A model generated the notes under the pieces. That model did no database searches. It had not been told where the DNA came from and was given only the letters and a program-made list of their open reading frames with translations. A program made the position numbers and the translations under genes. Shown here piece after piece: positions 1-5,558 of a stretch of 5,922 bases of DNA; position 1 is the first letter of the stretch, and each line of letters starts with the position of its first letter. The stretch lies in assembly GCA_958418185.1 (NCBI GenBank), contig CATZEP010000087.1:1-5922 (forward strand), read 5' to 3'. This stretch comes from an uncultured Collinsella sp. (GTDB lineage: Bacteria; Actinomycetota; Coriobacteriia; Coriobacteriales; Coriobacteriaceae).

Positions 1-170
1 AGCAGCACCTCGCTTCCGAACGACCGGTATACGTAGAGCCATTGTCTCACGGTGTCGCGCGGGACCGACAGCGCCTTCGCCGCCGACTCGGAGCCGTGGC
101 CTCGCTCGAAGAGCCCGATCGCCGCCTTCCTGGCCTCGATGTCGTGTTTCCCCCTCAACTCGACTCGCAT
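1..170 (-). CDS. IS3-type transposase OrfA, N-terminal part (runs off window)
   Basis: The minus strand from the ATG at 170 reads MRVELRGKHDIEARKAAI and continues for 56 residues with no stop to the window edge. Residues 8-50 have the look of an IS3-family OrfA helix-turn-helix: a charged first helix (KHDIEARKAAIGLFERG), then GSESAAKALSVPRDTVRQWL, where an alanine-rich helix is followed by the recognition helix and a Trp. OrfA proteins bind the terminal repeats of the element; OrfB, the DDE catalytic part, would lie beyond the left edge. I chose the start at 170 because GGGAGG precedes it by 6 nt (spacer CTTTTT). An in-frame ATG at 191 would add seven residues but has no good ribosome binding site. 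Whether the gene is intact cannot be judged. A generic helix-turn-helix protein is the alternative, but the hairpin in front also fits an insertion sequence. Confidence 0.7.
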   Translation of the reverse strand, partial: MRVELRGKHDIEARKAAIGLFERGHGSESAAKALSVPRDTVRQWLYVYRSFGSEVL

Positions 171-209
171 AAAAAGCCTCCCATTTCTCATGTCCAAGAA
201 ATGGGAGGC
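171..209 (-). promoter_or_regulatory. Hairpin containing the transposase ribosome binding site; also terminator-like
   Basis: On the minus strand the arms GCCTCCCATTTCT (209-197) and AGAAATGGGAGGC (188-176) are a perfect 13-bp inverted repeat with an 8-nt loop, followed by TTTTT (175-171) and then the transposase ATG (170). The 3' arm contains the GGGAGG that serves as Shine-Dalgarno sequence, so the folded RNA would hide it. The stem plus T-run also resembles a short intrinsic terminator. Either way, transcripts entering from flanking DNA should give little transposase. Hairpins hiding the transposase start from read-through mRNA are known for IS10 and IS50; the role here is inferred from position. 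Confidence 0.6.
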
Positions 210-383
210 AGTTCACATGCGGACGGCTGCGGGGTCTTTGTTGCGCTCGAGTAAGAAACCCAGCATATATATCTGAATTTGGATGGGAGGGGCTTGTTGC
301 TGGTAGGGACGTTGAAGTGCGGGTGACACTTTTGGATGCGTGACACCCTGGGTTGGGGTGATGCTTTGGGATAAGCTTCTTAT

Positions 384-923
384 TTAGGTGAAGAGGGGTT
401 TTATGGCTGAGAGGTAGTCTTTGGCTACGTCGGCTTTATCTGCTTGGAAATTGTGCCAGGCCCACCATTGGACCATTCCTACGAAGCTTGAGGCTATGTG
501 GTGTAGTAGGAAGCTTCGGTCCATGGTGGCGGCGGGGCCGTTTGGGTCGGTAGGGACGGTTTCGGCTGCTCGGGTCATGATGGTCTTGCGGAGGTTGTCG
601 GCGAAGACGCGTGAGCCGGCGCCGGCTACGAGAGCTCGTACACCCTGACGACGATCCCAGAGGTTGTTGAGGATATGCTCGACTTGTACGAGCGGATCAT
701 CGAGCGGTGTGCCATCGTCGTCGAGGGCGTGGGTGCAGATATCGCGCACGAGTTCAGCGAGTAGGTCATCTTTGCTCTTGAAGAGGCCGTAGAACGTGGC
801 CCGACCCACATGGGCGCGAGCGATGATGTCGCCGACGGTGATCTTGCCGTAGTCCTCTTCGCGCAGCAGCTCAGAGAACGCCGCAACGATGGCAGCGCGG
901 CTTTTTGCCTTGCGGGCATCCAT
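384..923 (-). CDS. TetR/AcrR-family transcriptional regulator
   Basis: A 179-residue protein, near the lower end of the usual TetR length. Residues about 8-50 form the DNA-binding domain: the first helix (SRAAIVAAFSELL), then KITVGDIIARAHVGRATFYG, which is the TetR helix-turn-helix with its typical G-R-x-T-F-Y recognition helix, then LFKSKDDLL. The rest is the helical ligand-binding and dimer part, including MVQWWAWHNF near residues 150-159, a tryptophan-rich stretch seen in TetR proteins of the DhaS-like kind. The ligand cannot be predicted. The ATG lies 2 nt after the larC stop (GCATAGCCATG) and has no convincing ribosome binding site, so translation is probably coupled to larC. It is the last gene of the larB-larC-tetR unit, and an inverted repeat in front of larB is a candidate operator. 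Codon use drifts within the gene: the first half resembles larC, while the last third is rich in CTA, ATA, GTA, TCA and CGA, which are rare in the neighbours. An upstream extension of the frame into larC is antisense-like and not protein-like. Confidence 0.85.
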   Translation of the reverse strand: MDARKAKSRAAIVAAFSELLREEDYGKITVGDIIARAHVGRATFYGLFKSKDDLLAELVRDICTHALDDDGTPLDDPLVQVEHILNNLWDRRQGVRALVAGAGSRVFADNLRKTIMTRAAETVPTDPNGPAATMDRSFLLHHIASSFVGMVQWWAWHNFQADKADVAKDYLSAIKPLFT

Positions 924-925
924 GG

Positions 926-1828
926 CTATGCGTCCGCGTGAACGAGCAGGCAGCGGAGCGTGCCGGAGCAACCCTCGTAGGGGCGTTTGCCGGCGCCGTA
1001 GCCGACGGCTTCGATGCGGTAGCGTGAGGGCAGCTGGTCGGACGTACGCAGCGCGGTGACGATGGCGGCACCCGTCGGCGTCACGAGCTCGCCGGCGACC
1101 GGTGCAGGCGTGAGGGCGATATTGCCCGCCTGACACAGGTTGACGGCAGCGGGGACGGGAATGGGCATGAGGCCGTGGGCGCAACGGATGGTTCCGTGGC
1201 CCTCGGAGAGCGACTCGACCACAATTTCCTCAATACCCAGATCGTCGAGGCAGATGGCGACAGAGCAGACGTCGACGATGGAGTCGACGGCGCCCACCTC
1301 GTGAAACAGGACGGTGTCGGGCGTTTTGCCGTGAGCCTTGGCCTCGGCAGCAGCGAGTACGGAAAAAATGGCGAGGGCGCGACGCTTGGCGCCATCGCTT
1401 AGCTGTGAGCCGTCGATGATGGCGGTGACGTCAGCCAAAGAACGGTGGTGATGGTGGCGGGCGTGACGATGGTTCTCATGGCTATGCTCGTGGCAGTGCT
1501 CGCGTTCGTGCTCGCCATGGTCATGATGGTGGTGCTCATGCTCATGCTCGTGCGTGTGCTCGGCAGCTGCTTCGTTGCCGTAGAGCCAGGCCATATCGTG
1601 ATCGTGGTTCTCGAGCTCCTCTGCAAGCTGGACGTCAAAGTCGCAGGCGTCGATGCCATGCTTGTTTGCGCGCGTGACGGCGATCGTAAAGCCGTCGACC
1701 GGCAGCGTGGCGAGCTGTTCGCGCAGGTGTTCCTCGCTGGCGCCCAGGTCGAGCAGGGCCGCGACGGTCATATCGCCGCTGATGCCCGAGGTGCCGTCGA
1801 TGATAAGCGTGTGCTGATGGTTGGACAT
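926..1828 (-). CDS. larC: LarC N-terminal domain (LarC1), nickel-pincer cofactor nickel insertion protein, lacking LarC2
   Basis: A 300-residue protein matching the N-terminal part of LarC, the CTP-dependent enzyme that inserts nickel into the pincer nucleotide cofactor of LarA lactate racemase. Visible landmarks are DGTSGISGDM (11-20), a histidine-rich tract at 91-128 with 20 His in 38 residues, LFHEVGAVDSIVDV (174-187), HGLMPIPVPAAV (218-229), GELVTPTGAAI (246-256) and VGYGAGKR (275-282). Full-length LarC continues into a C-terminal LarC2 domain, which binds CTP; in Lactiplantibacillus plantarum the two parts are joined by a programmed frameshift. Here the frame ends at TAG (928-926) soon after the GYGAG motif and no LarC2 coding sequence follows; the tetR gene begins instead. 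The start at 1828 has AAGGAG at 1840-1835, 6 nt upstream, overlapping the larB stop. The His tract may bind or store nickel, which is an inference. Larger LarC or a split gene elsewhere in the genome remain possible. Confidence 0.9.
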   Translation of the reverse strand: MSNHQHTLIIDGTSGISGDMTVAALLDLGASEEHLREQLATLPVDGFTIAVTRANKHGIDACDFDVQLAEELENHDHDMAWLYGNEAAAEHTHEHEHEHHHHDHGEHEREHCHEHSHENHRHARHHHHRSLADVTAIIDGSQLSDGAKRRALAIFSVLAAAEAKAHGKTPDTVLFHEVGAVDSIVDVCSVAICLDDLGIEEIVVESLSEGHGTIRCAHGLMPIPVPAAVNLCQAGNIALTPAPVAGELVTPTGAAIVTALRTSDQLPSRYRIEAVGYGAGKRPYEGCSGTLRCLLVHADA

Positions 1829-1838
1829 GGAATGCTCC

Positions 1839-2621
1839 TTAACGGGCGCAGGGTGTGCCGGCGCTCAGATGATTGATAAGACTTGCCTGGTAGGCGGCAC
1901 CAAAGCCGTTGTCGATATTGACGACCGAAACGCCGCTGGCGCAGGAGTTGAGCATGGCGAGCAGCGCGGCTACGCCACCAAAGCTCGCGCCGTAGCCCAC
2001 GCTGGTGGGAACGGTGATGACCGGACAGCTCACCAGACCGCCGACAACGCTCGCCAGTGCGCCCTCCATGCCGGCGATGGCGATGACCACCTGCGCCCGG
2101 GCAAGTTCCTCGGCATGCGCGAGCAGACGGTGCAGGCCGGCGACGCCCACGTCGTAGAGGCGGTCGACCTCGTTGCCATAGAACTCGGCCGTCAACGCGG
2201 CCTCCTCGGCGACGGGTAAGTCGCTCGTACCGGCGCAGGCGACGACGATGCGTCCATTGCCGGTAGGGGAGGGCTTGCCTCCTACGAGGGCGAGCTGTGC
2301 GTCCGGGACATATCCCAGGTCGATGCCGTTGTCGAGGAGTTCCGAGGTGCGGGCTGCCTTTTCGGCGTCCAGGCGCGTGACCAGGATGCGCTCCTGGCCG
2401 GCATCGTGCAGCGCTTCGATAATGGCGGCAATCTGCTCGGCGGTTTTACCGGCGCCGTAGACAACCTCGCCGGCTCCCTGGCGCACCCCGCGCGAAAGAT
2501 CGAGCTGCGCAAAACCCAGATCGGCGGTTGGCGCCGTCTGGATGCGCGTAAGGGCGACAGCCGGGGTGACTGCTCCGCCGGCAACATCGCTCAGCAACTG
2601 CTCAAGATCTCGCTTATCCAT
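1839..2621 (-). CDS. larB: LarB, pyridinium-3,5-biscarboxylic acid mononucleotide synthase
   Basis: A 260-residue protein of the LarB family. LarB carboxylates the pyridinium ring of nicotinic acid adenine dinucleotide and hydrolyses its phosphoanhydride, giving the dicarboxylated mononucleotide that LarE then sulfurates and LarC metallates. Landmarks are LDLSRGVRQGAGEVVYGAGKT (start about 40), GTSDLPVAEEA (131-141), YDVGVAGLHRLL (156-167), and the PurE-like C-terminal half with GMEGALASVVGGLVSCPV (184-201), PTSVGYG, then MLNSCASGVSVVNIDNGFGA (223-242). The Cys in NSC (227) corresponds in context to the cysteine reported to form a covalent pyridine adduct in the L. plantarum enzyme. I chose the start at 2621 over 2654 because GAAGGGA lies 6 nt upstream and the protein begins there in a family-like way (MDKRDLEQLL). 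It is the first gene of the lar-tetR unit, with 10 nt between its stop and the larC start. No larA or larE is in the window. Confidence 0.93.
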   Translation of the reverse strand: MDKRDLEQLLSDVAGGAVTPAVALTRIQTAPTADLGFAQLDLSRGVRQGAGEVVYGAGKTAEQIAAIIEALHDAGQERILVTRLDAEKAARTSELLDNGIDLGYVPDAQLALVGGKPSPTGNGRIVVACAGTSDLPVAEEAALTAEFYGNEVDRLYDVGVAGLHRLLAHAEELARAQVVIAIAGMEGALASVVGGLVSCPVITVPTSVGYGASFGGVAALLAMLNSCASGVSVVNIDNGFGAAYQASLINHLSAGTPCAR

Positions 2622-2665
2622 ATATGTTCCCTTCGACGGCGCAAAGTCTAGCACTCAAAGGGTAT

Positions 2666-2699
2666 GTTTCCGAACACTAAGACAAAATTGTTCGGAAAC
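2666..2699. promoter_or_regulatory. Inverted repeat, candidate operator for the larB-larC-tetR unit
   Basis: GTTTCCGAACA (2666-2676) and TGTTCGGAAAC (2689-2699) are a perfect 11-bp inverted repeat separated by 12 AT-rich bases. No T-run follows on either strand, so it does not look like a terminator. It lies just downstream of a plausible -10 element for larB and would cover the transcription start, a usual place for a repressor site. The co-transcribed TetR protein is the obvious candidate ligand, by inference only. An unlinked regulator or an RNA hairpin in the larB leader are alternatives. Confidence 0.5.
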
Positions 2700-2726
2700 T
2701 ATAGGACAGACTGATTCAATTGTTAG
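2698..2726 (-). promoter_or_regulatory. Possible promoter of larB-larC-tetR
   Basis: On the minus strand CTAACA (2726-2721, four of six matches to TTGACA) and TATAGT (2703-2698, five of six matches to TATAAT) are 17 bp apart. The predicted start is near 2691, inside the inverted repeat. The -35 hexamer is weak, and transcription from serB might also read through, as no intrinsic terminator is visible in the 114 nt between serB and larB. Confidence 0.4.
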
Positions 2727-2735
2727 ACGGATCGG

Positions 2736-3371
2736 CTAGTCGCGCAGGATGATGTCCATGGCGAGCATCAGGTTGCGCTCGTCGATGGCAAACGGGGCGG
2801 CTTCGCGCGTCTTGGGTTTGGCGCAAAACGCGATGCCCGTGCCCGCAGCCTGAATCATGGGGATGTCGTTGGCGCCGTCGCCGATCGCGACGGTATGGGC
2901 CATATCGACACCGCACTCAACTGCCCAATCCAGCAGCTGGATGAGCTTGGACTCCTTGGTCACAATGTCTGCCGCCAGCTTACCCGTGAGCTTGCCGTCG
3001 ACGACTTCCAGGCGGTTGGCCAGGCAAAAATCGATACCCGCGGCAGCTACGATCTTGTCAGCGACCTCGTGGAAGCCGCCGCTCACCACGCCGACCTTCC
3101 AGCCCTTGCTGTGTGCCGAGCGCACAAGCTCTAACGCGCCGGGGGTAAATGTCACGCGCTCAAAGGTGCGCTCGAACACGCTCTCATCCAAGCCGGCAAG
3201 CAGCCCCACGCGCTCCTCAAGCGCCTGCTTAAAGTCGAGCTCGCCGCGCATGGCGCGTTCGGTGATACGCGCAACTTGGTCGCCCACGCCGGCCTCCTCG
3301 CCCAACAGGTCGATGACCTCCTGGTTGATGAGCGTGGAGTCGATATCCATAACGATGAGGCGTGCAGTCAT
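2736..3371 (-). CDS. serB: Phosphoserine phosphatase (short form)
   Basis: A 211-residue HAD-superfamily hydrolase that would release serine from phosphoserine, the last step of serine synthesis, in the cytoplasm. All four HAD motifs are present: MDIDSTL (Asp9 nucleophile, Asp11 acid/base), Ser97 in VVSGGF, Lys142 in TKESKL, and GDGANDIPM with Asp165 and Asp169 for magnesium. The DxDST signature, the SGGF sequence and GDGAND are characteristic of SerB. The cap region lies between residues about 18 and 80 (ERAMRGELDFKQALEERVGL). There is no N-terminal ACT-like extension as in the longer SerB of enterobacteria or mycobacteria, so this is the compact form. I chose the start at 3371 because AAAGG lies 6 nt upstream; the in-frame extension to 3440 is not family-like. 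It stands alone between the lar unit and the divergent aspS. A related HAD phosphatase of other specificity is possible but less likely. Confidence 0.92.
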   Translation of the reverse strand: MTARLIVMDIDSTLINQEVIDLLGEEAGVGDQVARITERAMRGELDFKQALEERVGLLAGLDESVFERTFERVTFTPGALELVRSAHSKGWKVGVVSGGFHEVADKIVAAAGIDFCLANRLEVVDGKLTGKLAADIVTKESKLIQLLDWAVECGVDMAHTVAIGDGANDIPMIQAAGTGIAFCAKPKTREAAPFAIDERNLMLAMDIILRD

Positions 3372-3511
3372 GACGGGCCTTTCCAAGTGCTGTTTTATTG
3401 GGGCACATTGTCGCACGCCGCGCGCCTTGGCGACGGCCACGGTGCGTCAATTGTTTCGTCTCCGTCAAGTCTTTGGGCAAGAGCTACTTTTTCGTGGTAC
3501 ATCGACGCGGG

Positions 3512-3522
3512 TGCGATAAGAT
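3512..3522 (+). promoter_or_regulatory. Tentative extended -10 element for aspS
   Basis: TGCGATAAGAT contains TGC directly followed by GATAAG, an extended -10 type arrangement, with no recognisable -35 at the right distance. It would give a leader of about 100 nt before aspS. In the 256-nt divergent gap between serB and aspS I found no clear serB promoter. The leader lacks the T-box core sequence (GGTGGNACCGCG), so T-box control is not supported. Confidence 0.22.
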
Positions 3523-3564
3523 AGAACGCCATGTCCGGCTGCGCGGTTTACGCAGGCTGGGCAA

Positions 3565-3606
3565 ATCTGTACGACGCCGCCCGGAACGACACGGGGCGGC
3601 ACAGAT
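3565..3606 (+). promoter_or_regulatory. GC-rich hairpin in the aspS leader
   Basis: ATCTGT (3565-3570) pairs with ACAGAT (3601-3606), and GCCGCCC (3576-3582) pairs with GGGCGGC (3594-3600). This gives a two-part stem with a 5-nt bulge on the 5' side (ACGAC) and an 11-nt loop. It ends 5 nt before the AAGGAGG ribosome binding site (3612-3618). There is no T-run, so it is not a terminator. It could protect the mRNA end or affect translation start; no known riboswitch class is recognised. Confidence 0.45.
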
Positions 3607-3627
3607 CCATAAAGGAGGATCACTGGT

Positions 3628-5415
3628 ATGAGCCAGACCCGTCCCATCGATGAGCATTCCATGCACACCCGTACCTGCGGCGAGCTTCGCTTCGAGAACG
3701 TGGGCGAAGAGGTCACCCTCACCGGTTGGGTGAGCCGTCGCCGTGACCACGGCGGCCTTATTTTCTGCGACCTTCGTGACCGCGAGGGCATCACGCAGCT
3801 CACCTTCGACCCCGAGCACTCTGACGGCGACGCATTTAAGATCGCCGAGACCATGCGTCCCGAGTGGCCCATCAAGATCCACGGCGTCGTGCGCTCCCGT
3901 GGCGAGGAGACCACCAACACCAAGCTCGCGACCGGCGAGATCGAGGTCCTGACCGACCACGCCGAGGTGCTCAACACGTCCGTCACCCCGCCGTTCCAGA
4001 TCGAGGACGGCATCGAGACCAGCGAGGACACCCGTCTGCGCTATCGCTATCTGGACCTCCGTCGTCCCGAGATGATGGCCAACCTCAAGCTGCGCTCCGA
4101 CTTTACCTTTGCCATTCGCGAGGCGCTGCACAACCGTGAGTTCATGGAGGTCGAGACGCCCTCCCTGTTTAAGTCCACGCCCGAGGGCGCTCGTGACTTC
4201 ATCGTTCCCAGCCGTATTCAGCCGGGCAACTTCTACGCCCTGCCGCAGTCCCCGCAGCTCCTGAAGCAGCTGCTTATGGTCGGTGGCGTCGAGCGCTACT
4301 ATCAGGTTGCCAAGTGCTTCCGCGACGAGGACCTGCGTGCCGACCGTCAGCCCGAGTTCACTCAGGTCGATATCGAGATGTCCTTCGTGGACCAGAACGA
4401 CGTTATGAGCGCGCTCGAAGAGGTCCTGGCCGATGCCTTCGGCCGCATGGGTGTCGAGATGCCCACGCCGCTGCGTCGCATGAACTACTGGGAGGCCATG
4501 GACACCTATGGCTCCGACAAGCCCGATACCCGCTATGGCATGCATCTGGTCGACCTGACCGACATCTTTGCCAACTCCAAGTTCAAGGTCTTTGCGACTG
4601 CCGCAAACGAGGAGGGTTCTGTCGTCAAGGCCATTAACGCCAAGGGCGCCGGTGCCTGGGCACGTGCCAAGATCGATAAGCTCGCCGGCGTGGCCTCCAC
4701 GTTTGGCGCCAAGGGCCTGGCTTGGATTGCTTTCCGCGAGGATGGCTCCATCAACAGTCCCATCGTCAAGTTCTTCTCGGACGAGGAAATGACTGCCCTG
4801 CGCGAGCGTATGGACGTCGAGCCCGGCGACCTCGTGATGTTCGCCGCCGGCCCGCGCCTGCTCTCTGACGAGATCCTGGGCGGCATGCGTTCGCACATGG
4901 CCAACGCGCTCGAGATCAAGCGCGAGGGTCACGACTTCCTGTGGGTCGTCAACTTCCCGCTGTTCCACTGGGATGAGGACCGCAAGGCTTACGCTGCCGA
5001 GCACCAACCGTTCACTCTGCCGACCGAGACCGACATCGCCAAGATCGAGGCCGATCCGCTGGCAGCCGGTTCGTGCACCTATGACTTTGTCATGGACGGC
5101 TTTGAGGCCGGCGGCGGCGGCATGCGAATCCACAACGCCGAGATGCAGATGTCCATGCTCAAGCTCCTGGGCTTTACCGAGGAGCGCGCTGAGTCTCAGT
5201 TTGGCTTCCTCATGGAGGCGCTCAAGTTTGGTGCGCCCCCGATGGGCGGTTTCGCTCTGGGTCTGGACCGCGTGTGCATGCTGCTCACCGGTTCCGACTC
5301 CATCCGCGACGTCATGGCGTTCCCCAAGACGGCCAGCGGCTCCGACCTTATGTCGGGCGCCCCGAGTGCCGTTTCCGGCGCCCAGCTCAAGGACGTCAGC
5401 CTGCGCCTGATGTAG
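3628..5415 (+). CDS. aspS: Aspartyl-tRNA synthetase, bacterial type
   Basis: A 595-residue class II synthetase, the usual length for bacterial AspRS, which attaches aspartate to tRNA(Asp). The N-terminal OB-fold anticodon-binding domain (about 17-120) includes VSRRRDHGGLIFCDLRDREG; the catalytic core starts at RYRYLDLRRPEMM (138-150). Motif 2 is CFRDEDLRADRQPEFTQVD (230-248) with Arg232 and Glu234; motif 3 is GGFALGLDRV (540-549) with Arg548. Between motifs 2 and 3 lies the GAD insertion domain (about 310-430), typical of the bacterial form, and GQF-like substrate sequences QSPQLLKQLLM (207-217) are intact. His41, in RRDHGG, is the residue found in non-discriminating AspRS such as that of Pseudomonas aeruginosa, where E. 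coli has Leu; this enzyme might therefore also charge tRNA(Asn), needing GatCAB. I chose the start at 3628 because AAGGAGG precedes it by 9 nt, although family alignment would also allow the in-frame ATG at 3661, which lacks a ribosome binding site. Confidence 0.97.
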   Translation: MSQTRPIDEHSMHTRTCGELRFENVGEEVTLTGWVSRRRDHGGLIFCDLRDREGITQLTFDPEHSDGDAFKIAETMRPEWPIKIHGVVRSRGEETTNTKLATGEIEVLTDHAEVLNTSVTPPFQIEDGIETSEDTRLRYRYLDLRRPEMMANLKLRSDFTFAIREALHNREFMEVETPSLFKSTPEGARDFIVPSRIQPGNFYALPQSPQLLKQLLMVGGVERYYQVAKCFRDEDLRADRQPEFTQVDIEMSFVDQNDVMSALEEVLADAFGRMGVEMPTPLRRMNYWEAMDTYGSDKPDTRYGMHLVDLTDIFANSKFKVFATAANEEGSVVKAINAKGAGAWARAKIDKLAGVASTFGAKGLAWIAFREDGSINSPIVKFFSDEEMTALRERMDVEPGDLVMFAAGPRLLSDEILGGMRSHMANALEIKREGHDFLWVVNFPLFHWDEDRKAYAAEHQPFTLPTETDIAKIEADPLAAGSCTYDFVMDGFEAGGGGMRIHNAEMQMSMLKLLGFTEERAESQFGFLMEALKFGAPPMGGFALGLDRVCMLLTGSDSIRDVMAFPKTASGSDLMSGAPSAVSGAQLKDVSLRLM

Positions 5416-5438
5416 GGAAGCGGCTACCTATTGCCAGC

Positions 5439-5473
5439 AACGAGGGAAGGACGCGTGCCTTCCCTCGTTTTTT
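5439..5473 (+). terminator. Intrinsic terminator of aspS
   Basis: AACGAGGGAAGG (5439-5450) and CCTTCCCTCGTT (5458-5469) form a perfect 12-bp stem with a 7-nt loop, followed by a run of six T (5468-5473, overlapping the last two stem bases). It begins 24 nt after the aspS stop, so the HPr gene downstream probably has its own promoter. Confidence 0.93.
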
Positions 5474-5498
5474 GTGAGACGGGGCCGCGCCGGTAACG

Positions 5499-5504
5499 TA
5501 CAAT
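5499..5504 (+). promoter_or_regulatory. Candidate -10 element of the HPr gene
   Basis: TACAAT matches the -10 consensus at five of six positions and lies between the aspS terminator and the HPr start, giving a leader of about 48 nt. No convincing -35 hexamer sits 16-18 bp upstream; TTGTGA at 5472-5477 is too far away. Confidence 0.4.
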
Positions 5505-5558
5505 AACTACCACGTGGCTGGGTTTGCCGGCCGAATGTGCGATGCCGCGGGAGGGGAT

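Larger units (their letters stand above)
1..345 (-). mobile_element. End portion of an IS3-like insertion sequence (boundary tentative)
   Basis: The transposase gene points left and out of the window, so the piece seen here is its upstream end. Between the transposase start and the tetR stop at 384 there is no other gene. The minus strand carries two GTGTCAC copies (346-340 and 329-323), 17 nt apart. The outer one begins TGTCAC, a plausible terminal-repeat tip, so I place the end near 345. The other end is outside the window, so neither a matching inverted repeat nor a target duplication can be seen. The boundary is inferred. Confidence 0.4.

Noticed and set aside
42..276. Two overlapping small plus-strand open frames
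   Set aside because: They are antisense to the transposase and its upstream hairpin, with low-complexity products and no ribosome binding sites.
384..1184. Longer tetR frame starting inside larC, or a LarC1-TetR fusion by -1 frameshift
   Set aside because: The upstream extension is Arg/His-rich shadow sequence, and no clear slippery heptamer is visible near the larC stop. The TetR domain starts naturally at 923.
1445..1876. Plus-strand frame encoding a hydrophobic Met/Val/Leu-rich protein that looks like a membrane segment
   Set aside because: It is the antisense of the LarC His-rich tract: CAT/CAC/GAG codons read backwards as ATG/GTG/CTC. The later part is not protein-like and there is no ribosome binding site.
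2650..2658. CTAGCACTC resembling half of a CIRCE heat-shock element
   Set aside because: The second half-site (GAGTGCTAA after nine bases) is missing, and the genes downstream are not chaperones.
3523..3627. T-box leader for aspS
   Set aside because: No GGTGGNACCGCG core and no terminator with T-run; only a local hairpin is present.
3484..5133. A 549-codon open frame antisense to aspS
   Set aside because: Long antisense frames are common opposite GC-rich genes; aspS is an unmistakable full-length match, and the antisense product has no recognisable domain.
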